Shown here piece by piece: positions 10,168 to 18,560 of a stretch of 64,000 bases of DNA. The notes under the pieces were generated by a model that saw only the letters and a program-made list of their open reading frames with translations, was not told where the DNA came from and made no database searches. Source of the stretch: Betaproteobacteria bacterium (GTDB taxonomy: Bacteria > Pseudomonadota > Gammaproteobacteria > Burkholderiales > UBA6910). Every line of letters begins with the position of its first letter. Positions within the stretch are counted from its first letter, which is position 1. Position numbers and translations under genes: made by a program. The stretch spans positions 1 through 64,000 of the forward strand of contig JACPEG010000021.1 of the NCBI GenBank assembly GCA_016183615.1. Reading direction: 5' to 3'.

Positions 10168-10680
10168 TCAGGTCACCAGCGTCTTCCACAGCGCCAGCGC
10201 AAGCAGCGTGTAGAACGCCGCCATCAGGTCGTCCGCCATGACCCCGAGCCCGCCCGGCAGGGTGCGCTCCAGGTGCCGGATGGGCGGCGGCTTCAGCACG
10301 TCGAACAGGCGGAACAGCAGGAAGGCAAAGGCCTGCCAGACCAGTTCCTGGGGGGTGAAAAACAGCACCAGCAGGAACGCCACCACTTCATCCCACACCA
10401 TGCCGCCGTGGTCGTGGGCGCGCAGAAACTTTCCGGTCACGCCACAGGCCCATACCCCGATGATGAAGAGAAGGATCACGAGCATCAGGTAGGAATGAGC
10501 CTCGAGCCGCGGCGCGAGCACGGCGAACAGTGGAAACGCCAGCAGCGTCCCGAAGGTGCCGGGCGCCACCGGGCTCTTTCCCACCCCGAAGCCGAAGGCG
10601 ATGAAGTGGGCCGGGCGCGACAGCACCAGGCGCCAGGACGGATTGACGATGGGATCGCCATGCTCAGCGGAAATGATCAA
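10168..10680 (-). CDS. pgpA: Phosphatidylglycerophosphatase A
   Basis: This 170-residue inner-membrane phosphatase converts phosphatidylglycerophosphate to phosphatidylglycerol. The family motif GFGVGKSPVAPGTFGTLLA follows the N-terminus; WDEVVAFLLVL and FRLFDVLKPPPI are the other PgpA signatures, and three to four membrane segments are apparent. The start appears to be TTG at 10680, inside the last codons of thiL (17-base overlap). No ATG gives a complete N-terminus. Coupling with thiL and pncC is likely. Confidence 0.93.
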   Translation of the reverse strand: MIISAEHGDPIVNPSWRLVLSRPAHFIAFGFGVGKSPVAPGTFGTLLAFPLFAVLAPRLEAHSYLMLVILLFIIGVWACGVTGKFLRAHDHGGMVWDEVVAFLLVLFFTPQELVWQAFAFLLFRLFDVLKPPPIRHLERTLPGGLGVMADDLMAAFYTLLALALWKTLVT

Positions 10681-11620
10681 AGCCCGTTCTCCTCAGCTCC
10701 AGGGGTTTGCCGTCGCTCCCCGTCACGGCAAGCCCGCTTCCCCGCGCAATGCGTCCAACGCAGGTTACCGCCACACCCGTGTCGCGCCCGATTTTCTCGA
10801 TCGCGGATCGCTGGTCGACATCCGCAGTGAAGCACAGTTCGTAGTCGTCGCCGCCCGCCAGCAGGGCCTGCCGCGCCGTTTCCTCCCCGAAATGCCGCTC
10901 CAGCGCGGCGGAGCGCGGGACTGCCGCGATCTCCACCACGGCCGCCACCCCCGAGCATTCCAGGATGTGTCCCAGATCGGCGGCGAGGCCGTCGGAGACA
11001 TCGATGGCGCTGTGGGCGACTCCGCGCAGGGCCAATCCCAGCGCCACCCGGGGCTCCGGCGCGTGCAGCGCTTTCAGGCAGTCCGCCACGTCATGGGGCT
11101 CCAGCACGATCCGGTGCTGCATGTGGGCCAGCGCCAGCGCGGCGTCTCCGAGCCGGCCCGACACCCACACGTCGTCACCCGGCTTCGCGCCGCTGCGGCG
11201 CAGGGCCTGGCCCTCCGGCACCTCGCCCATCACCTGCACGCAGATGTTGAGCGGACCGCGGGTGGTGTCGCCACCCACCAGCTCGACGCCATGGGCCGCC
11301 GCGAGCGCCATGAACCCTCCGGCAAAGGACTCCAGCCACTTTTCGTCCGCTTCGGGAAGCGCCAGCGACAGCGTCGCCCAGCGCGGCTTCGCGCCCATGG
11401 CCGCCATGTCGGAAAGATTCACCGCCAGGGCCTTGTGGCCGAGCTTGCCCGGGTCCGCATCCGGGAAAAAGTGCCTGCCCGCCACCAGCATGTCGGTGGA
11501 AACGGCAAGCTCCATGCCCGGCGCCACGCGCAGCAGCGCCGCATCGTCCCCCACGCCAAGCACCGCGGAGGGCGCAGGGCGGGTAAAGAAGCGGCGGATG
11601 ATTTCGAACTCAGACAGCAT
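10664..11620 (-). CDS. thiL: Thiamine-monophosphate kinase
   Basis: This 318-residue ATP-grasp-like AIR-synthase-superfamily kinase phosphorylates thiamine monophosphate to the active pyrophosphate. SEFEIIRRFF, VLGVGDDAALL, STDMLVAGRHF, NLSDMAAMGA and AIDVSDGLAADLGH are all typical ThiL motifs that build the Mg-ATP site. The start at ATG 11620 matches the family N-terminus; the frame stays open further upstream only into a dispersed repeat. The stop overlaps the pgpA start. Confidence 0.96.
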   Translation of the reverse strand: MLSEFEIIRRFFTRPAPSAVLGVGDDAALLRVAPGMELAVSTDMLVAGRHFFPDADPGKLGHKALAVNLSDMAAMGAKPRWATLSLALPEADEKWLESFAGGFMALAAAHGVELVGGDTTRGPLNICVQVMGEVPEGQALRRSGAKPGDDVWVSGRLGDAALALAHMQHRIVLEPHDVADCLKALHAPEPRVALGLALRGVAHSAIDVSDGLAADLGHILECSGVAAVVEIAAVPRSAALERHFGEETARQALLAGGDDYELCFTADVDQRSAIEKIGRDTGVAVTCVGRIARGSGLAVTGSDGKPLELRRTGFDHFR

Positions 11621-11623
11621 TTT

Positions 11624-11795
11624 CACCACAGAGCACAGAGGCACAGAGAAAATCAAAATCCTTAACGCAAACACCGCAAAGAAAAACAAAAGACTCTGGA
11701 ATCATGAAAACCTTTGCGTCCTTTGCGATCTTTCCTTTGTCCTTTGCGTTAATGCTTCTACGCCTTTTTCTCTGTGTCTCTGTGCCTCTGTGGTT
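11624..11795. repeat. Large imperfect inverted repeat of CACAGAG / AACGCAAAG type
   Basis: The left arm CCACAGAGCACAGAGGCACA and TTAACGCAAACACCGCAAAG pair with the right arm CTTTGCGTCCTTTGCG...TTTGCGTTAA and CTCTGTGCCTCTGTGG. The element fills the gap between thiL and nusB and extends into the nusB reading frame. Elements of the same design occur at 17845-17992, 52576-52664 and 53886-54012. Confidence 0.85.
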
Positions 11796-12222
11796 CAGTC
11801 TTTCCGCCAACCTCCCCCGAGCGCAGCTTCCCCGCCAGCTTGTCGAGCACGCCATTCACGTACTTGTAGCCGTCGGTGCCGCCGAAAGTCTTGGCCAGCT
11901 CTACCGCCTCGTTGATGATGGCACGGTAGGGAGTCTGCGGATGAAACGCCAGCTCGAAGGCGCCCATCAGCAGGATCCCCCGCTCCACCGGCGAAAGTTC
12001 CTTCAGAGGCCGGTCGAGGAAGGGCGCGATTTCGCCCTCCAGCCGGCCATGCTCGCCGATGATCCCCTCCAGCAGCGCCGTGACGAAGCTCCGGTCGCAT
12101 TTCTCGAAGCCCTTGGCCTCTCGGAACTGCTGCTCGATGGCCGAGGCGTCGCCGCCGGCGAGCTGCCATTGGTAGATTCCCTGCAGCACGAACTCCCGGG
12201 ACCTGCGCCTGACCGTCTTCAT
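11758..12222 (-). CDS. nusB: Transcription antitermination factor NusB
   Basis: This 154-residue all-helical protein binds boxA RNA with NusE (S10) and acts in rRNA antitermination. [39 protein letters not shown] and [17 protein letters not shown] are typical. The ATG at 12222 overlaps the ribH TGA (ATGA). After the normal end near KLRSGEV, the frame continues into the CACAGAG-type repeat, which encodes a foreign tail ([13 protein letters not shown]) and supplies the stop. The tail is not part of the family and is probably harmless. Confidence 0.96.
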   Translation of the reverse strand: MKTVRRRSREFVLQGIYQWQLAGGDASAIEQQFREAKGFEKCDRSFVTALLEGIIGEHGRLEGEIAPFLDRPLKELSPVERGILLMGAFELAFHPQTPYRAIINEAVELAKTFGGTDGYKYVNGVLDKLAGKLRSGEVGGKTEPQRHRDTEKKA

Positions 12223-12704
12223 TTGACCTGCCTGATCAGGTTGGCCATCTCGACGGCTACCAGCGCCGCGTCCCGCCCCTTTTCGCTCATGCGGTGAAAC
12301 GCCTGGTCATCGGTGTCGCAGGTGAGGATGCCGTTGGCGACGGGAATCCCGGTGTCGAGCTGCACCGACATGACCCCGGATGCCGACTCGTTGGACACCA
12401 CCTCGAAATGGTAGGTATCGCCGCGGATCACCGCCCCCAGGGCGATCAGGGCGTCATATTTCCCGCTCTGAGCCAGGGTCTGGGCGGCCAGTGGAATTTC
12501 CAGCGCCCCCGGTACGCTCACGATCACCACGTCCCCGGGGGCGACGCCCTGCCTGGTGAGGGCCTCGGTGCAGGCGCCGAGGAGTCCCTCGCCCACCTCC
12601 AGGTTGAAGCGGCTCATGACGATGCCGATCCTGAGCCCGGCCCCGTTCAGGTTCTGCTCGATCTCATCGATGTTGTCGTACCGCGTCATGTCGAACTTGG
12701 TCAT
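12219..12704 (-). CDS. ribH: 6,7-dimethyl-8-ribityllumazine synthase
   Basis: This 161-residue enzyme condenses 5-amino-6-ribitylaminouracil with dihydroxybutanone phosphate in the penultimate riboflavin step. [31 protein letters not shown] (with the catalytic His in the TYHFE segment) and [12 protein letters not shown] are the family landmarks. GGGAG precedes the ATG by six bases. It follows ribBA by 18 bases and overlaps nusB, so riboflavin synthesis and nusB appear to share one transcript. Confidence 0.97.
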   Translation of the reverse strand: MTKFDMTRYDNIDEIEQNLNGAGLRIGIVMSRFNLEVGEGLLGACTEALTRQGVAPGDVVIVSVPGALEIPLAAQTLAQSGKYDALIALGAVIRGDTYHFEVVSNESASGVMSVQLDTGIPVANGILTCDTDDQAFHRMSEKGRDAALVAVEMANLIRQVK

Positions 12705-12722
12705 GTTGCTCTCCCGATGCGG

Positions 12723-13826
12723 TCAGCGCTGGTTGCCCGGCTGCAGATAGCCCGTTACTTCCAGGTCGAATCCCGCCATGCTGGGCATCTTGCGCGGCAG
12801 CGCCATGAGCCGCATTTTGGTGACATTGAGATCCCTGAGAATCTGCGCCCCGATGCCGTAGTTCCTGAGGTCCGCCCGGGCCCGGGCCGCCGGGTCCCCC
12901 GGGGTCCCGCTCACCCGGCCGATCAGGTCGGCGGCGGTCTCGCAGCGATGCAGCAGGACCATGACCCCGCGTTCCGCCCGCGCCATTTCCTTCAGCGCCT
13001 CGTGCAGATTCCAGGAGTGGGTCCGGTCTTCCGCGTCCAGCAGGTCCAGCACGGAAAGGGGCTCGTGGACCCGCACCAGCACTTCCTGGCCTGCCTCGAT
13101 CTTGCCTTTCACCAGCGCCAGGTGGCTGGCATGGGCCGTGGGATCGTGATAGACCACGAGCTGGAAGGTCCCGTACGCGGTGGTAATGGGCCGCTCGGCC
13201 ACCCGCTGCACCAGCTTCTCGGTGCGGCTGCGGTAGTGGATGAGGTCGGCGATGGTGCCGATCTTCACGCCGTGCTCCCGGGCGAACTCCAGCAGGTCCG
13301 GAAGCCGCGCCATCTCGCCGTTGTCCTTCAGGATCTCGCAGATCACCGCCGCCGGCTCCAGCCCCGCAAGCTGCGCCAGATCGCAGCCCGCCTCGGTGTG
13401 GCCGGCCCGCACCAGCACGCCGCCGTCCTGGGCCATGAGCGGGAAGATGTGGCCGGGCTGCACGATGTCCTCGGGCTTCGCATCCCTTCTCACCGCCGCC
13501 TGGACGGTGCGGGCCCGGTCCGTCGCCGAGATTCCGGTGGTCACCCCGGTCGCGGCCTCGATCGACAGCGTGAAGTTGGTGCCGAGCGGCGAGCGGTTCG
13601 CCGCCACCATGAGCGGGAGACTGAGCTGCTTGCAGCGGGCCTGGGTGAGGGTGAGGCAGATCAGCCCGCGGCCGTGTTTCGCCATGAAGTTGATGGCCTC
13701 CGGCGTGACGAACTCCGCCGCCAGGACCAGGTCGCCCTCGTTTTCCCGGTCTTCCTCGTCCACCAGGATCACCATCTTCCCCTGGCGGATGTCGGCGACG
13801 ATGTCTTGAATCGGGCTGATGGTCAT
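12723..13826 (-). CDS. ribBA: 3,4-dihydroxy-2-butanone-4-phosphate synthase with degenerate GTP cyclohydrolase II domain
   Basis: This 367-residue two-domain protein has an N-terminal RibB domain (about 1-200) with intact motifs [24 protein letters not shown] and the acidic Mg-binding cluster. It makes dihydroxybutanone phosphate from ribulose 5-phosphate. The C-terminal half aligns with GTP cyclohydrolase II, but the zinc and catalytic segment GDxFxSxRCDC is replaced by [17 protein letters not shown] with no cysteines, so this half should not hydrolyse GTP. The same degenerate hybrid is known across betaproteobacteria. A separate RibA must exist outside the window. Confidence 0.93.
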   Translation of the reverse strand: MTISPIQDIVADIRQGKMVILVDEEDRENEGDLVLAAEFVTPEAINFMAKHGRGLICLTLTQARCKQLSLPLMVAANRSPLGTNFTLSIEAATGVTTGISATDRARTVQAAVRRDAKPEDIVQPGHIFPLMAQDGGVLVRAGHTEAGCDLAQLAGLEPAAVICEILKDNGEMARLPDLLEFAREHGVKIGTIADLIHYRSRTEKLVQRVAERPITTAYGTFQLVVYHDPTAHASHLALVKGKIEAGQEVLVRVHEPLSVLDLLDAEDRTHSWNLHEALKEMARAERGVMVLLHRCETAADLIGRVSGTPGDPAARARADLRNYGIGAQILRDLNVTKMRLMALPRKMPSMAGFDLEVTGYLQPGNQR

Positions 13827-13833
13827 GGTCGTA

Positions 13834-13923
13834 GGATTCAGAAATCGACAGGATTTACGGGATTTCCCAGGATGAACAGGATGAGAAGCGGTGGGTAGTT
13901 CGTGTTAATCCTGTTAATCCTGT
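13834..13923. repeat. Intergenic ACAGGATTAACAGG-type repeat
   Basis: The 97-base gap between ribE and ribBA is nearly filled by one element. On the minus strand it begins ACAGGATTAACAGGATTAAC directly after the TAG of ribE and ends with CCTGTCGATTTCTGAATC. Internal CAGGAT/ATCCTG copies make it partly self-complementary. This repeat family is different from the CACAGAG type, yet it sits at a stop codon in the same way. Confidence 0.75.
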
Positions 13924-14523
13924 CTATTCGCTTCTCGCATTAAAGTTCAACATGCGCTCTACATAGCGGGCGATGAGATCCACTTCCAGGTTAACCCGGT
14001 CGCCGGGCCTGAGGCCCTTGAGGTTGGTCATTTCGAGGGTGTGAGGGATGAGGTTGATGTCGAAGTCCTCACCGTCCACCCGGTTTACCGTGAGGCTCAC
14101 GCCGTTCACCGTGACGGAGCCCTTCTGCGCGATGTACTTCGCGAGACCGCGCGGTACCCGCAGCGCCAGCAGCCGGCACTCGCCGGCGGCCTCGAACTTC
14201 ACCACCTTGCCCACGCCGTCCACGTGGCCCGAGACCAGGTGGCCGCCCAGCCGGTCGGAAAGCCGCAGCGCCTTCTCCAGGTTCACTTCTCCCGGGGAAT
14301 CCAGCCCCTGGGTGCAGCCCAGGGTCTCCCGCGACACCTCCACCGAGAACTCCCCCGGACCGTGAGACACCACCGTGAGACAGATGCCGTTGACGGCGAT
14401 GCTGTCGCCGACCCGCACGTCGTTGAGATCGAGCCCGCCGGCGGCAATCGACAGCCGCAGGCCCTGATCCAGGGTGGCGATGTGCTTGATCTCTCCGACG
14501 GCTTCGATGATGCCGGTGAACAT
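13924..14523 (-). CDS. ribE: Riboflavin synthase, alpha subunit
   Basis: This 199-residue protein with two lumazine-binding repeats dismutates 6,7-dimethyl-8-ribityllumazine to riboflavin. MFTGIIEAVG is the invariant start; NGICLTV and NGVSLTVN mark the two homologous halves. Length is normal. The TAG stop is immediately followed by the ACAGGATTAACAGG repeat, so the repeat begins at the gene boundary. It is part of the minus-strand riboflavin cluster, upstream of ribBA. Confidence 0.97.
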   Translation of the reverse strand: MFTGIIEAVGEIKHIATLDQGLRLSIAAGGLDLNDVRVGDSIAVNGICLTVVSHGPGEFSVEVSRETLGCTQGLDSPGEVNLEKALRLSDRLGGHLVSGHVDGVGKVVKFEAAGECRLLALRVPRGLAKYIAQKGSVTVNGVSLTVNRVDGEDFDINLIPHTLEMTNLKGLRPGDRVNLEVDLIARYVERMLNFNARSE

Positions 14524-14610
14524 GGTTTTTCCTCGACCGTGCGGGTTGCCGGCCTGCTGTCTGCACGAACCGTGAATTTTAGCCGAGCCGGGGCAGGCCC
14601 GTCGCGCTTT

Positions 14611-16002
14611 TTATGCTGCGGGCGGCGGCAGGATCTTGCCGGGATTGAGCAGGTTGTCCGGGTCGAGGACGGCCTTGATTCCCCGCATCACCTCAACGCC
14701 CTCGCCGAGCTCTTCCCGGAGATACTTCTGCTTGCCGAGCCCGATGCCGTGCTCGCCGGTGCAGGTCCCGTCCATGGCGAGCGCCCGCATCACCAGCCGC
14801 TCGTTGAGCGCCCGGGCCTCCTCGATGTCCTTCGGATCTTCCGGGTTCACCAGGATCACCAGGTGGAAATTGCCGTCGCCCACATGGCCGAACAGCGGGA
14901 TCGGCATGGACGCCCTGGCCACGTCCGCGGCGGTCTCGTGGATGCATTCGGCCAGCCGCGAGATCGGCACGCAGACATCGGTGGCGATGGCGCGGCTGCC
15001 GGGCCTGAGCTGCAGCGAGGCGAAGTAGGCATCGTGGCGCGCGGCCCACAGGCGGCTGCGGTCCTCGGGTCGTACCGCCCATTCGAAATCCATGCCGCCG
15101 TTGTCCTTCGCGATGGTCTGCACCGCCCGGGCCTGTTCCGCCACGCCGGCCTCGCTGCCGTGGAACTCCAGAAACAGGGCCGGCATTTCCCGGTAGGAGG
15201 TCTTGGAATAGCGGTTCACCGCCTTCATGGTGAGCGCATCCAGCATTTCGGCCCGGGCCACCGGGATGCCCATCTGAATCGTCTGGATCACGGTATTCAC
15301 CGCGTGATCCACGTCGGGAAAGGCGCAGGTCGCGGCCGACATGGCTTCCGGTATTCCGTAGAGCCGGAGCGTGATCTCGGTAATGACACCCAGCGTCCCC
15401 TCCGCGCCCACGAACAGGCGCGTCAGATCGTAGCCGGCCGCCGACTTGCGGGCGCGGCGCGCGGTGCGGATCACCCGGCCGTCCGCCAGCACCACTTTGA
15501 GCGACAGGGTGTTCTCGCGCATGGTGCCGTAGCGCACGGCATTGGTCCCCGAGGCGCGGGTGGACACCATGCCGCCGATCGTCGCGTCCGCTCCCGGATC
15601 GATGGGAAAGAACAGCCCCTGGTCCCGCAGGTATTCATTGAGCTGCTTGCGGGTAACCCCCGCCTCGACCGTGCAATCCAGGTCCTCGGAATGGACCTCC
15701 AGCACATTATTCATCTGGGAAAGGTCTACGCATACGCCGCCCCGCACCGCCAGCACGTGGCCTTCCACCGAGGTGCCGGCGCCGAAGGGAATGAGGGGTG
15801 TGCGATGGCGGCGGCAGAGATTGACGAGGCCCCGGACTTCTTCCGTGGACCGGGGGAACGCCACCAGGTCCGGCGGCGCGTAGGGCAGCGACGACTCGTC
15901 CTTGCCGTGGTGCTCGCGGATGCCGCGGGAGTCGGTGACCCGTTCCTCCAGCAGCGCCTTGAGCTCGGCGTATAACCCTTGTTCCGGAAGCGGCTTATTC
16001 AT
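14611..16002 (-). CDS. FAD-linked 2-hydroxy-acid dehydrogenase (D-lactate/glycolate type)
   Basis: This 463-residue flavoprotein has the PCMH-type FAD-binding half (about 35-215). It contains PFGAGTSVEGH and DPGADATIGGMVSTRASGTNAVRYG, the pyrophosphate-binding loops. The FAD-oxidase C-terminal half has FGHVGDGNFHL and CTGEHGIGLGKQ, with the catalytic/metal histidines. It fits D-lactate dehydrogenase (cytochrome) or the GlcD subunit of glycolate oxidase; neighbours do not decide between them. The start at ATG 16002 overlaps the methyltransferase stop (ATGA). Localisation is probably the inner face of the membrane or cytoplasm. Confidence 0.88.
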   Translation of the reverse strand: MNKPLPEQGLYAELKALLEERVTDSRGIREHHGKDESSLPYAPPDLVAFPRSTEEVRGLVNLCRRHRTPLIPFGAGTSVEGHVLAVRGGVCVDLSQMNNVLEVHSEDLDCTVEAGVTRKQLNEYLRDQGLFFPIDPGADATIGGMVSTRASGTNAVRYGTMRENTLSLKVVLADGRVIRTARRARKSAAGYDLTRLFVGAEGTLGVITEITLRLYGIPEAMSAATCAFPDVDHAVNTVIQTIQMGIPVARAEMLDALTMKAVNRYSKTSYREMPALFLEFHGSEAGVAEQARAVQTIAKDNGGMDFEWAVRPEDRSRLWAARHDAYFASLQLRPGSRAIATDVCVPISRLAECIHETAADVARASMPIPLFGHVGDGNFHLVILVNPEDPKDIEEARALNERLVMRALAMDGTCTGEHGIGLGKQKYLREELGEGVEVMRGIKAVLDPDNLLNPGKILPPPAA

Positions 16003-16748
16003 GGCACCACCCTTCCCACCCGAAGGTGCAAGGGCCATTTTATGCGCCGGGCGGCCCCGGGGGAACCCCAGGCCCGGCCCAGGTCATCGGCGATCTCCCG
16101 CCGCGGGTCCGCACCGCGCATCTTGCGGTAACGCTGGGCCGAGGACCAGGTATCCAGGTAACCCAGGACCTGCTCCAGTTCCCAGTCCGCTTCCATGCTG
16201 AAAGACGGGGGCGCGAGGGGTGAGAAGGGAAACGGCAGGTCCCGGTAGCCGGTTTCCACCGCCTTGCGGTCCTCGGGCCAGTAGGGACCCACCACGTCCC
16301 GGTAGTAACGCAGAAAAACCGCGTCGACTTCGGGATTGCAGCCGAACAGGCTGTAGCACCAGACGGCGATCACGCCGCCGGGCCGCAACACGCGCCTCAC
16401 CTCGGTGTAGAACCCGGTGAGGTCCAGCCAGTGCAGCGCCTGGCCCACCGTGATCAGATCGACGCTCGCGTCGGCCAGCGAGGTGCCCTCGGCCGGTTCC
16501 ACCCGGTAACTGATGTTGGGTGCAGGAATCGCGTTCTCGATCTGCTTCGCGCTGGCATCGGTGGCCATCACCTTCCCGAAACGGCGCGCCAGGGACAAGG
16601 CCACCTGCCCGCTGCCGGTGGCGCAGTCCCAGGCCAGTTCCCGCGCCGGCACGACCCCGGCCAGCCAGTCGAACAGCGGTTCCGGGTAGGACGGGCGATA
16701 GCGGGCGTAATCGGACGCGTGACCCGAGAAGTGGTCCTTGAAGCTCAT
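15999..16748 (-). CDS. Class I SAM-dependent methyltransferase
   Basis: This 249-residue protein has a Rossmann methyltransferase core. AWDCATGSGQVAL is motif I (SAM binding), MATDASAKQI motif II, and LITVGQALHWLDL with the HW pair is typical of the YcgJ/trans-aconitate-like group; RVLRPGGVIAVW is post-motif III. The methyl acceptor is unknown. Start and stop both overlap their neighbours by ATGA (ribD upstream, FAD dehydrogenase downstream), so it is tightly coupled in this operon. A role in riboflavin synthesis is not implied. Confidence 0.87.
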   Translation of the reverse strand: MSFKDHFSGHASDYARYRPSYPEPLFDWLAGVVPARELAWDCATGSGQVALSLARRFGKVMATDASAKQIENAIPAPNISYRVEPAEGTSLADASVDLITVGQALHWLDLTGFYTEVRRVLRPGGVIAVWCYSLFGCNPEVDAVFLRYYRDVVGPYWPEDRKAVETGYRDLPFPFSPLAPPSFSMEADWELEQVLGYLDTWSSAQRYRKMRGADPRREIADDLGRAWGSPGAARRIKWPLHLRVGRVVP

Positions 16749-17833
16749 GACGAAAAGCGCGCGACGATGCGCAGATCGGGGCCGATGCTGCGCACCTCGC
16801 GGATCGAAAGCTCGCGGCGATCGGACAAGTCCGTGAGCTCGGGGAGATGGAACATGCCGCGGGCCTGATCCCCGAGCAGATGGGGCGCGAGATAGATCAC
16901 CAGCTCGTCCACCACCCCCGCCTCCAGCAGCGAGCCGTTGAGCCGGAACCCCGCCTCCACCAGCACTTCGTTGATTTCCCGGCGCCCGAGCTCCGCCATC
17001 ATGGCGCCGAGATCGACCTTCCCCGCGGCATCGGGCAGCAGGATCACGTTCGCCCCCGTGCTTTCGATCGCGCGAATCCTCGCCCCATCGTTGACCGCGG
17101 CGAAGACCAGCGCCCCGCCGCCGGCCAGCACCCGGGCGCCGGCCGGTGTCTCCAGCCGGCTGTCCACCACGACCCGCAGCGGCTGGCGGGAAGTCGCGAC
17201 CCGACGCACGGTGAGCTGCGGATCGTCGTCGCGCACCGTGCCGAATCCGGTCAGCACGGCGCAGGAACGGGCCCGCAGCCGGTGGGCATCGGTGCGGGCG
17301 GCTTCGCCCGTGATCCACTGGCTTCGCCCGTTGCTGAGCGCGGTTCTGCCGTCCAGGCTCGCCGCAACCTTCATGCGCACCCAGGGGCGGCCGCGGGTCA
17401 TGCGCGAAACAAACCCGATATTGAGGTCCCGCGCGTCGGCTTCCATCAGCCCGCAATCCACGGCGACCCCGGCATCGCGCAGCTGCCGGAAGCCCGTGCC
17501 CGCTACCGCGGGATTCGGGTCCTGCATGGCCGCCACCACCCGCGCCACCCCGGCGTCGATGACCGCGTCCGCGCAGGGCGGCGTGCGGCCGTGGTGGCTG
17601 CAGGGTTCGAGATTGAGGTAGAGGGTGGCGCCCCGGGCCAGCGCTCCGGCTTCGCCCAGCGCGAGGACTTCGGCGTGGGGCAGTCCGGCCCGCTCATGGA
17701 AGCCGCGCCCGATCACCTGCCCGTCACGCACCACCAGGCAGCCAACCCGCGGATTCGGCGTGGTCGTATTGAGTCCCCGCTCCGCGAGCTGCAGGGCCTC
17801 GGCCATGAAGGCGTGATCGTCAGCGGTGAACAT
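16745..17833 (-). CDS. ribD: Bifunctional riboflavin deaminase/reductase RibD
   Basis: This 362-residue enzyme performs the second and third riboflavin steps. The deaminase half (1-145) has the zinc/catalytic set H53-A-E55 and C78/C87 in PCSHHGRTPPC. The reductase half (from about 150) contains VRMKVAASLDGRTAL, SRQPLRVVVDS and EAGFRLNGSLL. The ATG at 17833 agrees with the family start (FTADDHAFMAEAL). The stop overlaps the methyltransferase start. The 5' side carries a CACAGAG-type inverted repeat. Confidence 0.96.
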   Translation of the reverse strand: MFTADDHAFMAEALQLAERGLNTTTPNPRVGCLVVRDGQVIGRGFHERAGLPHAEVLALGEAGALARGATLYLNLEPCSHHGRTPPCADAVIDAGVARVVAAMQDPNPAVAGTGFRQLRDAGVAVDCGLMEADARDLNIGFVSRMTRGRPWVRMKVAASLDGRTALSNGRSQWITGEAARTDAHRLRARSCAVLTGFGTVRDDDPQLTVRRVATSRQPLRVVVDSRLETPAGARVLAGGGALVFAAVNDGARIRAIESTGANVILLPDAAGKVDLGAMMAELGRREINEVLVEAGFRLNGSLLEAGVVDELVIYLAPHLLGDQARGMFHLPELTDLSDRRELSIREVRSIGPDLRIVARFSS

Positions 17834-17844
17834 GGAAGGGAATG

Positions 17845-17992
17845 TTAAGCCACAAGACCACAGACCACAGAGGATTTCAGTGTGGGGAAACCGGGATGTT
17901 CGCAGCCCTCAGGAACAGAACCATCGGAGACCATGCTCGACCGGGAAAGCAAGTTTGCTTTTCTCTGTGACCTCTGTGCGCTCTGTGGCTCA
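17845..17992. repeat. CACAGAG-type inverted repeat between nrdR and ribD
   Basis: The left arm TTAAGCCACAAGACCACAGA and ACCACAGAGG pairs imperfectly with CCTCTGTGCGCTCTGTGGCT at 17972-17990. On the minus strand the right arm begins at the TGA of nrdR, so the stop codon is part of the junction. The core between the arms (about 17880-17960) is unrelated to the other copies. Confidence 0.75.
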
Positions 17993-18469
17993 GGATTTTT
18001 TCTTCCTGGCGCCGCGACCGGGCTGCTGCACCTCCTTGATGGCGGTGCGGAAGTCGTCCGCGTCCTGGAAGCTGCGGTACACCGAGGCGAAGCGGATATA
18101 AGCCACGTGGTCGAGCTTTTTCAGCTCCTGCATCACCATTTCCCCGATGCGCCGCGACTGGATCTCGCGCTCGCCGAGGGCGAGCACCTTCTGGCCGATG
18201 CGGCTGACGGCGGCGTCCACCTGCTCGGTGGCGACTGGCCGCTTGTTGAGGGCCCGGGCGAAGCCGCTGCGGATCTTGTCCTCGCTGTATTCCTCCCGGG
18301 TGCCATTGCCCTTGACCACCGCCGGCATGCGCAGTTCCACATGTTCGTAGGTGGTGAAGCGCTTCTCGCATTCGCCGCAGCGGCGCCGGCGCCGGATGCT
18401 GTAGCCCTCCTCGCTGACCCGGGAGTCCACCACGTGGGTGTCAGGAGCGCCGCAGAAGGGACATTTCAT
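17990..18469 (-). CDS. nrdR: Transcriptional repressor NrdR
   Basis: This 159-residue regulator represses ribonucleotide reductase genes. An N-terminal zinc ribbon uses C3/C6 and C31/C34, and an ATP-cone domain spans about 49-139 ([24 protein letters not shown]). Length and layout are standard apart from a short basic tail ending RKKKS. No Shine-Dalgarno precedes the ATG at 18469; instead the upstream DNA is a GAGGGAT repeat. In many proteobacteria nrdR lies between glyA and ribD, as here. Confidence 0.96.
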   Translation of the reverse strand: MKCPFCGAPDTHVVDSRVSEEGYSIRRRRRCGECEKRFTTYEHVELRMPAVVKGNGTREEYSEDKIRSGFARALNKRPVATEQVDAAVSRIGQKVLALGEREIQSRRIGEMVMQELKKLDHVAYIRFASVYRSFQDADDFRTAIKEVQQPGRGARKKKS

Positions 18470-18472
18470 GGC

Positions 18473-18560
18473 GAGGGGTGAGGGATGAGGGATGAGGGAT
18501 GAGATTCGTCTGGCGGAACACGATTTTCTTCACCTCCGCCCTCATCCCTCCGCCCTCGGG
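18473..18560. repeat. GAGGGAT tandem and inverted repeat upstream of nrdR
   Basis: GAGGGAT is repeated almost without change from 18473 to about 18506. CCCTCATCCCTC at about 18540-18551 is its inverted counterpart, so the 91-base glyA-nrdR gap can fold on itself. The element replaces the usual ribosome-binding region of nrdR. Confidence 0.7.
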
